From CAVXYG01 sp963706835 (GTDB taxonomy: Bacteria > Actinomycetota > Actinomycetes > S36-B12 > GCA-2699445), in contig CAVPOB010000005.1 in NCBI GenBank assembly GCA_963706835.1, forward strand, positions 159,737-223,736: a stretch of DNA of 64,000 nt, read 5' to 3'. The notes beneath the pieces are model-generated. The model did not search any database and was not told the DNA's origin. It saw only the letters and a list, made by a program, of their open reading frames with translations. Of this stretch, positions 28,364 through 36,217 are shown piece by piece. Every line of letters starts with the position of its first letter. Position 1 is the first letter of the stretch. Both the position numbers and the translations under genes were made by a program.

Positions 28364-29134
28364 GTGGATGCCCTGCTGGCTGTGACCTTCGCCCTGCTGG
28401 GCCTCGTGATCGGCGGCTTTCTGACGACGCTGATTGCACGCGTGCCGGGGGGCGAGCCGATCCGAGGCCCAGGCCCTACCTGCCGCACCTGCCATGCGCC
28501 GATCGCGGCCCGCGACCAGATCCCGGTCCTGTCCTGGCTGGTCCTGCATGGGCGCTGCCGTACTTGCGGGGCCGCCATCCCGGCGCGGTATCCGATGGTC
28601 GAGGCCGCCACCGGGCTGCTGTTTCTGTTGAGCTACCTGTGGCTGGGAGCATCGTGGGAGCTGCCAGCAGCGCTCTACCTCGCCGCGCTCGCAGTCGTCG
28701 CCACCACCATCGACCTGGAGCATCATCGGCTGCCGGATGCCCTCACGCTGCCGTCGTACCCGATCATGCTCGCGCTGCTCCTGCTGGCCACGGCCGGTCC
28801 TGGCGCGCTCAGCGACCTGGGACGGGCCGTGCTGGGCGGTGCCACGATGTTCGCCGGCTACCTGGTGCTCGCCCTGATCAATCCGTCCGGCCTGGGCGGC
28901 GGCGACGTGAAGCTCGCCGGGGTCCTCGGCATGGTGCTGGGGTGGGTCGGATGGTGGCCGGTCGCGGTCGGGGCATTCGCTGGCTTCTTCATCGGCGCCG
29001 TGGTGGGCCTGCTGCTGCTCGTCATCGGCAAGGCCGGGCGCAAGAGTCATGTTCCCTTCGGCCCCGCCATGTTCGCCGGCACCTACGTGGGGCTGCTGTT
29101 CGGGCAGGACTTCGGCCAGTGGTACGTGGGGTAG
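28364..29134 (+). CDS. Prepilin peptidase / type IV leader peptidase
   Basis: Membrane aspartyl protease that trims, and often N-methylates, prepilin-like leader peptides. The N-terminal methyltransferase-type domain has two zinc-finger CxxC pairs (CRTCHAPIAARDQIP and CRTCGAAIP). The catalytic aspartates lie in TIDLEHHRLPDALTLP (about residue 122) and GGGDVKLAG (about residue 178). About eight membrane helices, 256 residues. GTG start; GACACT ends six bases upstream and there is no ribosome site, suggesting a leaderless mRNA. It commonly sits between aroE and aroC in actinobacteria, away from pilus genes. Confidence 0.92.
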   Translation: MDALLAVTFALLGLVIGGFLTTLIARVPGGEPIRGPGPTCRTCHAPIAARDQIPVLSWLVLHGRCRTCGAAIPARYPMVEAATGLLFLLSYLWLGASWELPAALYLAALAVVATTIDLEHHRLPDALTLPSYPIMLALLLLATAGPGALSDLGRAVLGGATMFAGYLVLALINPSGLGGGDVKLAGVLGMVLGWVGWWPVAVGAFAGFFIGAVVGLLLLVIGKAGRKSHVPFGPAMFAGTYVGLLFGQDFGQWYVG

Positions 29135-29177
29135 CGCGGGGCCGGCACGATCGCCGGGCCGTGGGAGAATCGAGATC

Positions 29178-30362
29178 ATGCTGCGCTGGTTGACCGCCGG
29201 AGAATCGCACGGCCCCATGCTCACCGCGATCGTGGAGGGGCTGCCGGCGGATGTCGCCGTCACCTCCGAGACGGTCTCGGCTGAACTCGCACGGCGCCGG
29301 CTCGGCGTGGGGCGCGGGGCACGGATGAAGTTCGAGGCCGACGCGGTGCGCCTGACGGGGGGTGTGCGCCACGGCCGGACGATGGGCGGGCCCGTCAGCA
29401 TCGAGGTCGGCAACAGCGAGTGGCCCAAGTGGGAGCAGGTCATGGCGGCCGATCCGGTGGACCCGGCGGCGCTGGAAGGTGTGGCGCGCAACAGTCCGCT
29501 GACCCGTCCGCGCCCCGGCCACGCTGACCTCGCCGGGATGCAGAAGTACGGGTTCGACGACATCCGTCCGGTCCTGGAACGCGCCTCGGCGCGGGAGACG
29601 GCGGCGCGCGTGGCATTGGGGGCAGTTGCCCAGGCCTTCCTGCGGCAGGCCGCGGACGTGACGCTGGTCAGCCATGTCGTGCGCATCGGCGGCGCTGTGG
29701 TGGCGCCCGACGTCGATGCGCCCAGCCCGGACCAGCGCGACCGCATCGACGCCGACCCGGTCCGCTGCGCCGATGCGGCGGGCAGCGCGGCGATGGTTGC
29801 CGAGATCGAGGCCGCGCACAAGGCGGGGGACACGCTCGGCGGGATCGTGGAAGTCGTCGTGGACGGGATGCCGCCGGGCGTGGGGTCCTACGTCCACTGG
29901 GATCGGCGACTGGACTCCCGGCTGGCCGGCGCCCTCATGGGGATCCAGGCGATCAAGGGGGTCGAGGTGGGCGACGGCCTGACACTTGCAGGCGTGCGCG
30001 GCTCCGCGGCCCAGGACGAGATCGTCGCCGGGGACAGTGGGGGCCTGCAGCGCACCAGCGGCCACAGCGGCGGCATCGAGGGCGGCATGACGACCGGGGA
30101 GCGGGTGCGGGTGCGGGCGGCCATGAAGCCCATCTCCACGGTGCCGCGGGCGCTGCGCACGGTGGATGTGGCGACCGGCGAGGCTGCCGTGGCGATCAAC
30201 CAGCGCTCCGACGTCTGCGCAGTACCCGCTGCGGGAGTCGTCGCCGAGGCGATGGTCGCCCTCGTCCTCGCCGACGCTGTGCTGGAGAAGTTCGGCGGGG
30301 ACAGCGTCGCCGAGACGCGGCGCAACATCCTGGCCTACCGAGACGCCCTTGCGGTGCGCTGA
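29178..30362 (+). CDS. aroC: Chorismate synthase
   Basis: FMN-dependent last step of the shikimate pathway (EPSP to chorismate). Signatures are LRWLTAGESHGPML at the start, RRRLGVGRGARM, THG-like RPRPGHADLAGMQKYG and the C-terminal HSGGIEGGMTTGE and PISTVPRAL blocks. About 394 residues, frame intact. The ATG at 29178 follows GGGAGAAT. The stop shares one base with the aroK ATG, making aroC-aroK-aroB-aroQ a tight operon. Confidence 0.97.
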   Translation: MLRWLTAGESHGPMLTAIVEGLPADVAVTSETVSAELARRRLGVGRGARMKFEADAVRLTGGVRHGRTMGGPVSIEVGNSEWPKWEQVMAADPVDPAALEGVARNSPLTRPRPGHADLAGMQKYGFDDIRPVLERASARETAARVALGAVAQAFLRQAADVTLVSHVVRIGGAVVAPDVDAPSPDQRDRIDADPVRCADAAGSAAMVAEIEAAHKAGDTLGGIVEVVVDGMPPGVGSYVHWDRRLDSRLAGALMGIQAIKGVEVGDGLTLAGVRGSAAQDEIVAGDSGGLQRTSGHSGGIEGGMTTGERVRVRAAMKPISTVPRALRTVDVATGEAAVAINQRSDVCAVPAAGVVAEAMVALVLADAVLEKFGGDSVAETRRNILAYRDALAVR

Positions 30363-30875
30363 TGAACGTGACTGCGGTGCTGGTCGGGGCCCCCGGCTCC
30401 GGCAAGAGCACGGTCGGAGCGGCACTGGCCGAAGCGCTGGGCTGTTCGTTCCGCGATACCGATGCCGACATCGCCCAGAGCGCTGCGATGTCGATCCAGG
30501 ACATCTTCATCACGGAGGGCGAGGCCGGGTTCCGGGACCGGGAGCGGGCGGCGGTGCTGGACTGCGCTGACGGAGCACGAGGGTGTGCTCGCCGTCGGCG
30601 GCGGCGCAGTGGAGTCCGCTGAGGTCAGGGATGCTCTCGCCGCGGCGCCGGTGGTGTGGCTGCAGGTCGACCCGGCGGCCGCAGTCGCCCGCGTGGGCCT
30701 GTCCGGCCCCCGGCCCGTGCTGCTGGGCAACGTGCGGGGCCAATGGGCGGCGCTGCTGGAACGCCGCTCGGAAGCCTACGGCGCTGTGGCCACCTGGCAG
30801 ATCGACACCACCGACCGCGCCCCGGTAGATGTCGTGGCAGACATCGTGCGCGAGTTGCGGAGAGACCATGACTGA
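30362..30875 (+). CDS. aroK: Shikimate kinase (one frame break)
   Basis: Phosphorylates shikimate with ATP. The P-loop is GAPGSGKSTVGAAL (about residue 8), the shikimate-binding Asp lies in FRDTDADIA, and the GEAGFRDRE and VLAVGGGAV motifs follow. One extra base near 30563, between AAVLD and ALTEHEGVLA, breaks the frame; corrected length is about 170 residues. It overlaps aroC by one base and aroB by eight. Confidence 0.93.
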
Positions 30876-31956
30876 CCTGTCGCGCATCACCGTCGCCGGC
30901 GATCGGCCCTACGAGGTGGTCATCGGACACGGCCTGTTGGGGGAGTTGCCCGGGCAACTCGGTGAGCGGCCGCAGCGGGTGGCGATCATCCACCCCGGTG
31001 CGCTGAACGCCACGGCGCAGGCCGTGCGGGAGTACCTGGAGCAGACCTACCAGGCCATCACCATCGAGGTGCCCGACGCCGAAGAGGCCAAGACGGCCGC
31101 CGTGCTGCAGTTCTGCTGGAACGCACTGGGCCAGTCCGGCTTCACCCGCACCGACGCCATCGTGACCATCGGCGGCGGCGCTACCACCGACCTCGGCGGA
31201 TTCGTGGCGGCAACCTGGCTGCGGGGGGTGCCAGTGGTCCATCTGCCCACCACCCTGCTGGGCATGGTGGACGCGGCCGTGGGCGGCAAGACCGGCATCA
31301 ACACCGACGCCGGCAAGAACCTCGTCGGGGCGATCCACCCGCCGGCCGGGGTGCTGTGCGACCTCAACACCCTGGCGACCCTGCCGCGCAACGACTACAT
31401 CGCAGGCCTGGCCGAAGTCATCAAGTGCGGCTTCATCGCCGACCCGGCGATCCTGGACCTGGTGGCTGGCGACCCCGACGCTGCCGTGGATCCGGCTGCG
31501 GACATGGCGCCGGAACTGATCCGCCGCGCCGTCGCGGTCAAGGCAGCAGTGGTCGCCGACGATCTCGCCGAGTCCGTCGACCGCCGCCTCGGCCGGGAGG
31601 TCCTCAACTACGGCCACACGTTCGGCCACGCCATCGAGACCGTCGAACGCTACCAGTGGCGTCACGGCGCGGCTGTGGCCGTCGGCATGGTCTACGTCGC
31701 CGAGCTTGCGCGGCTCGCGGGCCGCTTGTCGGAGGACGACGCGCAGCGGCACCGGGACATCCTGGAGACGGTCGGCCTGCCCACGACGTATCGGGGGGAC
31801 CGCTGGGAGCCGCTGCTGGGCGCAATGCGGCTGGACAAGAAATCCCGCGGCGACCTGCTGCGATTCGTCATCCTGGACGGGATCGGTCGCCCGGGCCTGT
31901 TGGAGGGGCCGGATCCGGCATTGCTCGTTGCAGCGTACGCGGAGGTGTCGCGATGA
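30868..31956 (+). CDS. aroB: 3-dehydroquinate synthase
   Basis: NAD- and metal-dependent cyclisation of DAHP to 3-dehydroquinate. GGGATTDLGGFVAATWLRG and PTTLLGMVDAAVGGKTGIN bind NAD and substrate, and the metal ligands lie in GLAEVIKCG, NYGHTFGHAIE and RHGAAVAVGM. 362 residues, normal length. The start overlaps the end of aroK. Confidence 0.97.
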   Translation: MTDLSRITVAGDRPYEVVIGHGLLGELPGQLGERPQRVAIIHPGALNATAQAVREYLEQTYQAITIEVPDAEEAKTAAVLQFCWNALGQSGFTRTDAIVTIGGGATTDLGGFVAATWLRGVPVVHLPTTLLGMVDAAVGGKTGINTDAGKNLVGAIHPPAGVLCDLNTLATLPRNDYIAGLAEVIKCGFIADPAILDLVAGDPDAAVDPAADMAPELIRRAVAVKAAVVADDLAESVDRRLGREVLNYGHTFGHAIETVERYQWRHGAAVAVGMVYVAELARLAGRLSEDDAQRHRDILETVGLPTTYRGDRWEPLLGAMRLDKKSRGDLLRFVILDGIGRPGLLEGPDPALLVAAYAEVSR

Positions 31957-32417
31957 CGGACGGTGCGGCTCGACCCGCCGTGCTGGTGCTGAACGGTCCG
32001 AATCTGGGACGGCTCGGCAGCCGCGAGCCGGACATCTACGGGGCGATGGACTACGCGACCCTGGCCGCCACCTGCGCCTCGGCCGGTGATGCCCTGGGCC
32101 TGGAGGTCACCGTTCGGCACAGCGATGACGAGGCCCAGTTGATCGCGTGGATCCACGCAGCGGTCGACCATGCGACGCCGGTCATCCTCAACCCGGCGGC
32201 CTTCACCCACTACTCCTACGCGCTGCGCGACGCGTGTGCCCAGCGGCGGGCGCCGATGATCGAGGTGCACCTCAGCAATCCCGCGGCCCGTGAGGCGTTC
32301 CGGCACGAATCGGTGATCTCCGCCGTCGTGGACGGCACCATCGCCGGCTTCGGTGTGGACTCCTACCGCCTGGCGCTGACGCAGATCGCGCGCCTCCTGG
32401 GCCGGCCGGCGCAATGA
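31953..32417 (+). CDS. aroQ: 3-dehydroquinate dehydratase, type II
   Basis: Dehydrates 3-dehydroquinate to 3-dehydroshikimate. The type II hallmarks are VLNGPNLGRLGSREPDIYG (with the active-site Tyr/Arg lid), NPAAFTHYSYALRDA and IEVHLSNPAAREAFRHES. 154 residues. It overlaps aroB and the following peptidase by four bases each. Confidence 0.96.
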   Translation: MTDGAARPAVLVLNGPNLGRLGSREPDIYGAMDYATLAATCASAGDALGLEVTVRHSDDEAQLIAWIHAAVDHATPVILNPAAFTHYSYALRDACAQRRAPMIEVHLSNPAAREAFRHESVISAVVDGTIAGFGVDSYRLALTQIARLLGRPAQ

Positions 32418-33508
32418 GCGCGGCGGCAGGCCCGTTCACGGCCGAACGCGCCGAGCAGCGCCGCGATCGGTTGACGCAGACCCTGCGGCAGGACCATCCG
32501 GGCGCCGCCTTCATCGTCACCGACCTGCGCAACATCCGCTACCTCACCGGCTTTGACGGCTCCAACGGTGCGCTGCTCATCGACGACGGCCGCGCTGTGC
32601 TGGTCACCGACTCGCGCTATGTCCTGCAGGCGCGCGCAGAGGCGGCTGGCATCGACGTGCGGCAGGGCAGCGACGTGCTGCCCGAGGCGCTCGGCTTGGT
32701 AGGGGACCAGCCCATCCTGCTGGAGGGCGATCATCTTGCGGCGGCGCGCTGGCAGCACCTGCACGGGACCGATCCCCGGCTGCAACTGTCGCAGCACCTG
32801 GTGGAGATTCTGCGCGCGACGAAGGACGGAGCCGAGGCTGCCGCGCTGGCCGAGGCCTGCGAGGTCTCCCAGCGGGCGCTGCAGCGTGTGCTCGCCGAGG
32901 GCGTCTGCGGGAAGTCCGAGCGAGAACTGGCGCGGCGCCTGGAGTGGCTGCTGGCCGACGGGCCCGGCGAAGGTCCGGGATTCCCCAGCATCGTGGCCTC
33001 CGGTCCCCACAGCGCCATCCCGCACCACCAGCCGACCGATCGGCCCATCCAGCGCGGCGATCTGCTGAAGATCGACTTCGGAGCCCGCGTGGCCGGCTAC
33101 CACGCCGACATCACCCGCACGTTCGTGGTGGCGGCTCCGGCAGCCGACTGGCAGGCGGACCTGCACCGCGTCGTCGCCGACGCCCAGCAGGCGGCCCTGG
33201 AACTCGTGCGACCCGGGTCGGCGATCGAGGAGGTCGATGCCGCTGCTCGCGATCTCATCGCCGGGGCCGGTCATGCGGATCACTTCGGACACGGACTGGG
33301 CCACGGCGTCGGGCTGGCCATCCACGAGCGGCCCCTGATCGGGCCGCGCAGCAGCGGTACACTGGCCACCGGGATGGCCATCACCATCGAGCCGGGGTGC
33401 TATCTGCCTGGGGTGGGTGGCATCCGCATCGAAGACACCGTGCTCATCGGGGACGGGGGCTACCTGCCTCTGGTCACGCTGCCGCGCGAGTTGACCACCG
33501 TGCGCTAG
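32414..33508 (+). CDS. Xaa-Pro aminopeptidase / M24 family peptidase
   Basis: Dinuclear-metal peptidase with pita-bread fold, 364 residues. The N-terminal creatinase-like domain contains TDLRNIRYLTGFDGSNGAL. The C-terminal catalytic domain supplies the ligands: KIDFGARVAGYHADITRT (two Asp), GHGLGHGVGLAIHE (His), ITIEPGCYLPG (Glu) and GGIRIEDTV (Glu). It lies between aroQ and efp, the usual actinobacterial order; it probably turns over proline peptides. Confidence 0.92.
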   Translation: MSAAAGPFTAERAEQRRDRLTQTLRQDHPGAAFIVTDLRNIRYLTGFDGSNGALLIDDGRAVLVTDSRYVLQARAEAAGIDVRQGSDVLPEALGLVGDQPILLEGDHLAAARWQHLHGTDPRLQLSQHLVEILRATKDGAEAAALAEACEVSQRALQRVLAEGVCGKSERELARRLEWLLADGPGEGPGFPSIVASGPHSAIPHHQPTDRPIQRGDLLKIDFGARVAGYHADITRTFVVAAPAADWQADLHRVVADAQQAALELVRPGSAIEEVDAAARDLIAGAGHADHFGHGLGHGVGLAIHERPLIGPRSSGTLATGMAITIEPGCYLPGVGGIRIEDTVLIGDGGYLPLVTLPRELTTVR

Positions 33509-33542
33509 GACCCCTGCGGGCGACGACAGAACGGAAACACCT

Positions 33543-34104
33543 GTGGCAACGACGAACGATCTGAAGAACGGACTCGTCCTCAACCTCGACGGCCAGCTCT
33601 GGGCAGTGGTGGAGTTCCAGCACGTCAAGCCCGGCAAGGGCGGCGCTTTCGTGCGCACGAAGCTGAAGAACGTGCTGTCCGGCAAGGTCGTGGACAAGAC
33701 CTTCAACGCCGGGGTCAAGGTCGACACCGCCAACGTCGACAAGCGGACCATGCAGTACCTGTACCGCGACGGCTCGGACTGGGTCTTCATGGACACCTCC
33801 ACCTACGACCAGCTGCCGGTTGCCGATGAGACCGTGGGTCGGGCCTCGGACTACCTGTTGGAGAGCCAGGAAGTCGTCGTCGCCACGCATGACGGGCAGC
33901 CGCTGTACGTGGAGCTGCCGGCATCGGTGGAGCTGGAGATCACCTACACCGAGCCCGGGCTGCAGGGCGATCGCTCCACCGGCGGGACCAAGCCGGCAAC
34001 GCTGGAGACCGGGGCCACCATCGCCGGTGCCGCTGTTCATCGAGTCCGGCACCCGGGTCAAGGTGGATACGCGCGACGGGTCGTACCTGGGCCGCGTGAA
34101 CTGA
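33543..34104 (+). CDS. efp: Elongation factor P (one frame break)
   Basis: tRNA-shaped factor that rescues ribosomes stalled at proline runs. The N-terminal KOW domain has FQHVKPGKGGAFVRTKLKN with the loop Lys in PGKGG that is modified, or acts unmodified, in other bacteria. Domains II and III include YLYRDGSDWVFMDTSTYDQ and VPLFIESGTRVKVDTR. One extra base near 34025, just before VPLFIE, breaks the frame; corrected length is 186. GTG start 34 bases after the peptidase stop. Confidence 0.95.
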
Positions 34105-34107
34105 CGG

Positions 34108-34627
34108 ATGGCCGCGCGCAGGAAGGCCCGTCGTCGCGCACTGGACATCCTCTTCGAGGCCGACATGCGGGGCAACGATCCGCTGGCCACGCTGGCCGAG
34201 GTCAGCCGCCGGCGCAGTGCCAGGGGCGAGCCGCCGCTGAATCCGTACACCGAGGCGCTGGTCACCGGCATCGAATCGCGCCGCAGCCGAGATCGACGAA
34301 CAACTGGCCACCTATGCCATCGGGTGGTCGTTGGACCGGATGCCGACGGTGGATCGCAACGTCCTGCGCATCGGCGCCTACGAATTGCTGATGGACCGCA
34401 CCGTGCCGCCCGGCGTGGCCATCTCCGAAGCCGTGCTGCTGGTGAAGGAGTTGTCCACCGACGAGTCCCCGCGTTTCGTCAACGGCCTGCTGTCCCGGCT
34501 GCTGCAGATCGCGGGACCCGACGCTGCGGCGAGCGACGAAGGACCGCACGACGACACTGGACCGGACGCTGCGGCGGTGAGCGAAGCGGGCCCGGACAAC
34601 GAGAGCGGGCCGGAGGACGTCGCGTGA
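34108..34627 (+). CDS. nusB: Transcription antitermination factor NusB (one frame break)
   Basis: All-helical RNA-binding protein that joins the rRNA antitermination complex with NusE. It begins ARRKARRRALDILFEADMR and contains the conserved DRMPTVDRNVLRIGAYELL, VAISEAVLLVKE and FVNGLLSRLL. One extra base near 34281 breaks the frame. Corrected length is about 172; the last 35 residues are an acidic low-complexity extension beyond the normal fold. It follows efp after three bases. Confidence 0.93.
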
Positions 34628-34629
34628 GG

Positions 34630-34703
34630 TGCCCCGGGTGGGATTCGAACCCACACTGGACGGTGTTTGAGACCGCTTCCTCTACCGGTTGGGATACCGG
34701 GGC
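34630..34703 (-). tRNA. tRNA with CAA anticodon (Leu?), short variable loop
   Basis: The minus strand folds as a cloverleaf: acceptor GCCCCGG/CCGGGGC with discriminator A at 34630; a D arm closed by TCC/GGA with AACCGGTAGA in its loop; anticodon stem GCGGT/ACCGT with loop CTCAAAC, so anticodon CAA; a five-base variable region CCAGT; T arm GTGGG-TTCGAAT-CCCAC. CCA is not fully encoded. CAA decodes the Leu codon UUG, but bacterial leucine tRNAs normally have a long variable arm, which this lacks. Either this is an unusual isoacceptor or the charged amino acid is not leucine. It lies between nusB and pdtaR. Confidence 0.82.
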
Positions 34704-34751
34704 GCGGCACCAGCGTAGCGCGCCCGCCGTGTGGTGAAGGACGGGGAGGAC

Positions 34752-35336
34752 GTGGCAGAGCAGAGACCGGTCCGGGTGCTCGTGGCGGAGGACGAGGCCC
34801 TCATCCGACTCGACCTGATCGAGAGTCTGCGCGAACTCGGGTACGAAGTCGTCGGCGAGGCGGCCGACGGTGAGAGTGCGCTGCGCCTGGCACAATCGCT
34901 GCCGGTCGACGTGGCCCTGCTCGACATCTCCATGCCGCAGCTGGACGGGCTCAGCGTGGCCGCGGAACTCTCCGCGGCAGGCACCTGTGCCGTGGTGGTC
35001 GTGACGGCCTTCAGCCAGCGCGAGGTGGTGGCCCGAGCGGTGGAGTCCGGCGCCATGGCGTACGTCGTGAAGCCCTTCACGCCCGCCGACCTTGCCCCCG
35101 CGATCGAGCTGGCCCGCACGCGCTTCGGCGAACTGCGGGCGCTGCAGGACAACGTGGGCGAACTGGCCGACCGGCTCCAGTCCCGCAAGACCATCGAGCG
35201 GGCCAAGGCCGCGCTGGTCGCGGCCTACGGCATGAGCGAGGCGGATGCCTTCCGGTTCCTGCAGAAGAAGGCGATGGACGACCGCGTCCCGATGGCGGCG
35301 GTCGCCGAGCAGGTCCTGGCGAAGGGCCGCCAGTAG
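34752..35336 (+). CDS. pdtaR: ANTAR-domain response regulator, PdtaR family
   Basis: Receiver domain (residues about 5-120) with acidic pocket in VLVAEDEALIRLDL, phospho-Asp in VALLDISMPQLDG (about residue 60), Thr in VVVVTAFS and Lys in YVVKPFTP. The C-terminal ANTAR domain (SRKTIERAKAALVAAYGMSEADAF) binds tandem hairpins in mRNA. In mycobacteria PdtaR is phosphorylated by PdtaS and works as an RNA-binding antiterminator. I chose the GTG at 34752, preceded by GGGGAGGA at short spacing; a GTG at 34731 is an alternative. No cognate kinase is in the window. Confidence 0.92.
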   Translation: MAEQRPVRVLVAEDEALIRLDLIESLRELGYEVVGEAADGESALRLAQSLPVDVALLDISMPQLDGLSVAAELSAAGTCAVVVVTAFSQREVVARAVESGAMAYVVKPFTPADLAPAIELARTRFGELRALQDNVGELADRLQSRKTIERAKAALVAAYGMSEADAFRFLQKKAMDDRVPMAAVAEQVLAKGRQ

Positions 35337-35337
35337 A

Positions 35338-35439
35338 TCAGTCTGAGCCGCGCCGCATCGATGCCCATCCCAGCCACACGGCCAGCCCGGTCACGGTGAT
35401 GGCGCTGAGCACCATCAGCACCTGCATCGCCAGTTCCAT
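35338..35439 (-). CDS. 33-residue single-helix membrane peptide
   Basis: ATG at 35439 to TGA at 35338 encodes 33 residues: a short front, one hydrophobic helix (VLMVLSAITVTGLAVWLGW) and a basic tail MRRGSD. TACAGT ends six bases upstream of the ATG with no ribosome site, the same leaderless spacing as the CPBP protease gene. The reading frame abuts the pdtaR stop on the opposite strand. I do not recognise the peptide. The topology rule (positive end inside) predicts N-out, C-in. Confidence 0.5.
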   Translation of the reverse strand: MELAMQVLMVLSAITVTGLAVWLGWASMRRGSD

Positions 35440-35445
35440 GCGCCC

Positions 35446-35451
35446 ACTGTA
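35446..35451 (-). promoter_or_regulatory. -10 box of the 33-residue peptide
   Basis: TACAGT on the minus strand, followed by six bases (GGGCGC) and then the ATG; no Shine-Dalgarno sequence. Leaderless layout. Confidence 0.45.
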
Positions 35452-35659
35452 GGGTCGGCGGGCTCGCTCTGGCGCGGCATCTCATCCCAGCCCGGTCTCC
35501 GTTCACGGGTCATAGCAATCGGGAGTGTGGTGGGCTCCGGTGTCTGCGGTGGCGCGAGCGGGACGCCGGGAGCCCGGATCGCGTCCCCGAGTGTCCAACT
35601 GATTCCCCTCCGTGAGCGGCCTCAGTCTTCGGCGCGGGGGCTGGCGTGAGGTCTGCGGT

Positions 35660-36112
35660 GCGCGGGCCAGGTCTGCACCCGGCTCGGGGGCGGGGGGCGG
35701 CCGATGGGCGGTGTGCGGGCCAGGTCTGCACCCGGCTCGGGGGCGGGGGCGGCCGATGGGCGGTGCGCGGGCCAGGTCTGCACCCGGTTCGGGGGCGGGG
35801 GGCGGCCGATGGGCGGTGTGCGGGCCAGGTCTGCACCCGGTTCGGGGGCGGGGGGCGGCCGGTCTGCGGTGCGCGGGCCAGGTCTGCACCCGGTTCGGGG
35901 GTCTGCACCCGTTGCGGGGGCGGAATCGGCCGGATTGCGGGCCGGGTCTGCACCCGGTTCGGGGGTCTGCACCCGTTGCGGGGGCGGAATCGGCCGGATC
36001 GGGGTGCATGAGCCCCCGCCCCGGGTGCAAACCCCCATGCCGGGTGCATGGTTGCTGCCCCGGAGGCGCTGAGAGCCCCCGTCCCGGGTGCAATCCCCCG
36101 CAACGGGTGCAC
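35660..36112. repeat. Head-to-head GC-rich repeat element, cluster 3
   Basis: Largest copy. Left arm: TCTGCACCCG at 35672, 35725, 35777, 35830 and 35883 (52-53 base period, unit GCGCGGGCCAGGTCTGCACC plus a G-run and GGCGGCCGATGGGCG). Then come two 64-base double-core units from 35883 and 35947 (CGGTTCGGGGGTCTGCACCC). The centre is at about 35990-36010 (CGGCCGGATCGGGGTGCATG). The right arm is CCCCCGCCCCGGGTGCAAAC, then further reverse cores to 36112 with GCAACGGGTGCACAG. The centre matches that of cluster 1 closely (GGCGGAA-Y-CGGCCG-R-ATC). Confidence 0.85.
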
Positions 36113-36165
36113 AGTCAGCCCAGCCCAGTCGCCGTTCACCCGCGACTCCCTATCCGGCCGGGGGT

Positions 36166-36171
36166 TACCCT
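36166..36171 (+). promoter_or_regulatory. -10 box of the binding-protein gene
   Basis: TACCCT lies 46 bases before the ATG at 36218; the leader carries a CGAGGGAG ribosome site. Confidence 0.4.
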
Positions 36172-36217
36172 CTTGCCATCCCGTCCACGCGGGCCACTGT
36201 CGAGGGAGTGGTACGGC

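Larger units (their letters stand above)
35440..36217. other. Intergenic region holding repeat cluster 3
   Basis: A 778-base gap. It contains the leaderless promoter of the 33-residue peptide at its left edge, unrecognised sequence to about 35640, repeat cluster 3 (35660-36112), then the promoter and ribosome site of the lipoprotein gene. Open frames on both strands follow the repeat and are not credible genes. Confidence 0.6.

Noticed and set aside
35660..36112. CRISPR array
   Set aside because: Repeats are adjacent or separated by repeated, not unique, sequence; orientation flips at the centre; no cas genes.
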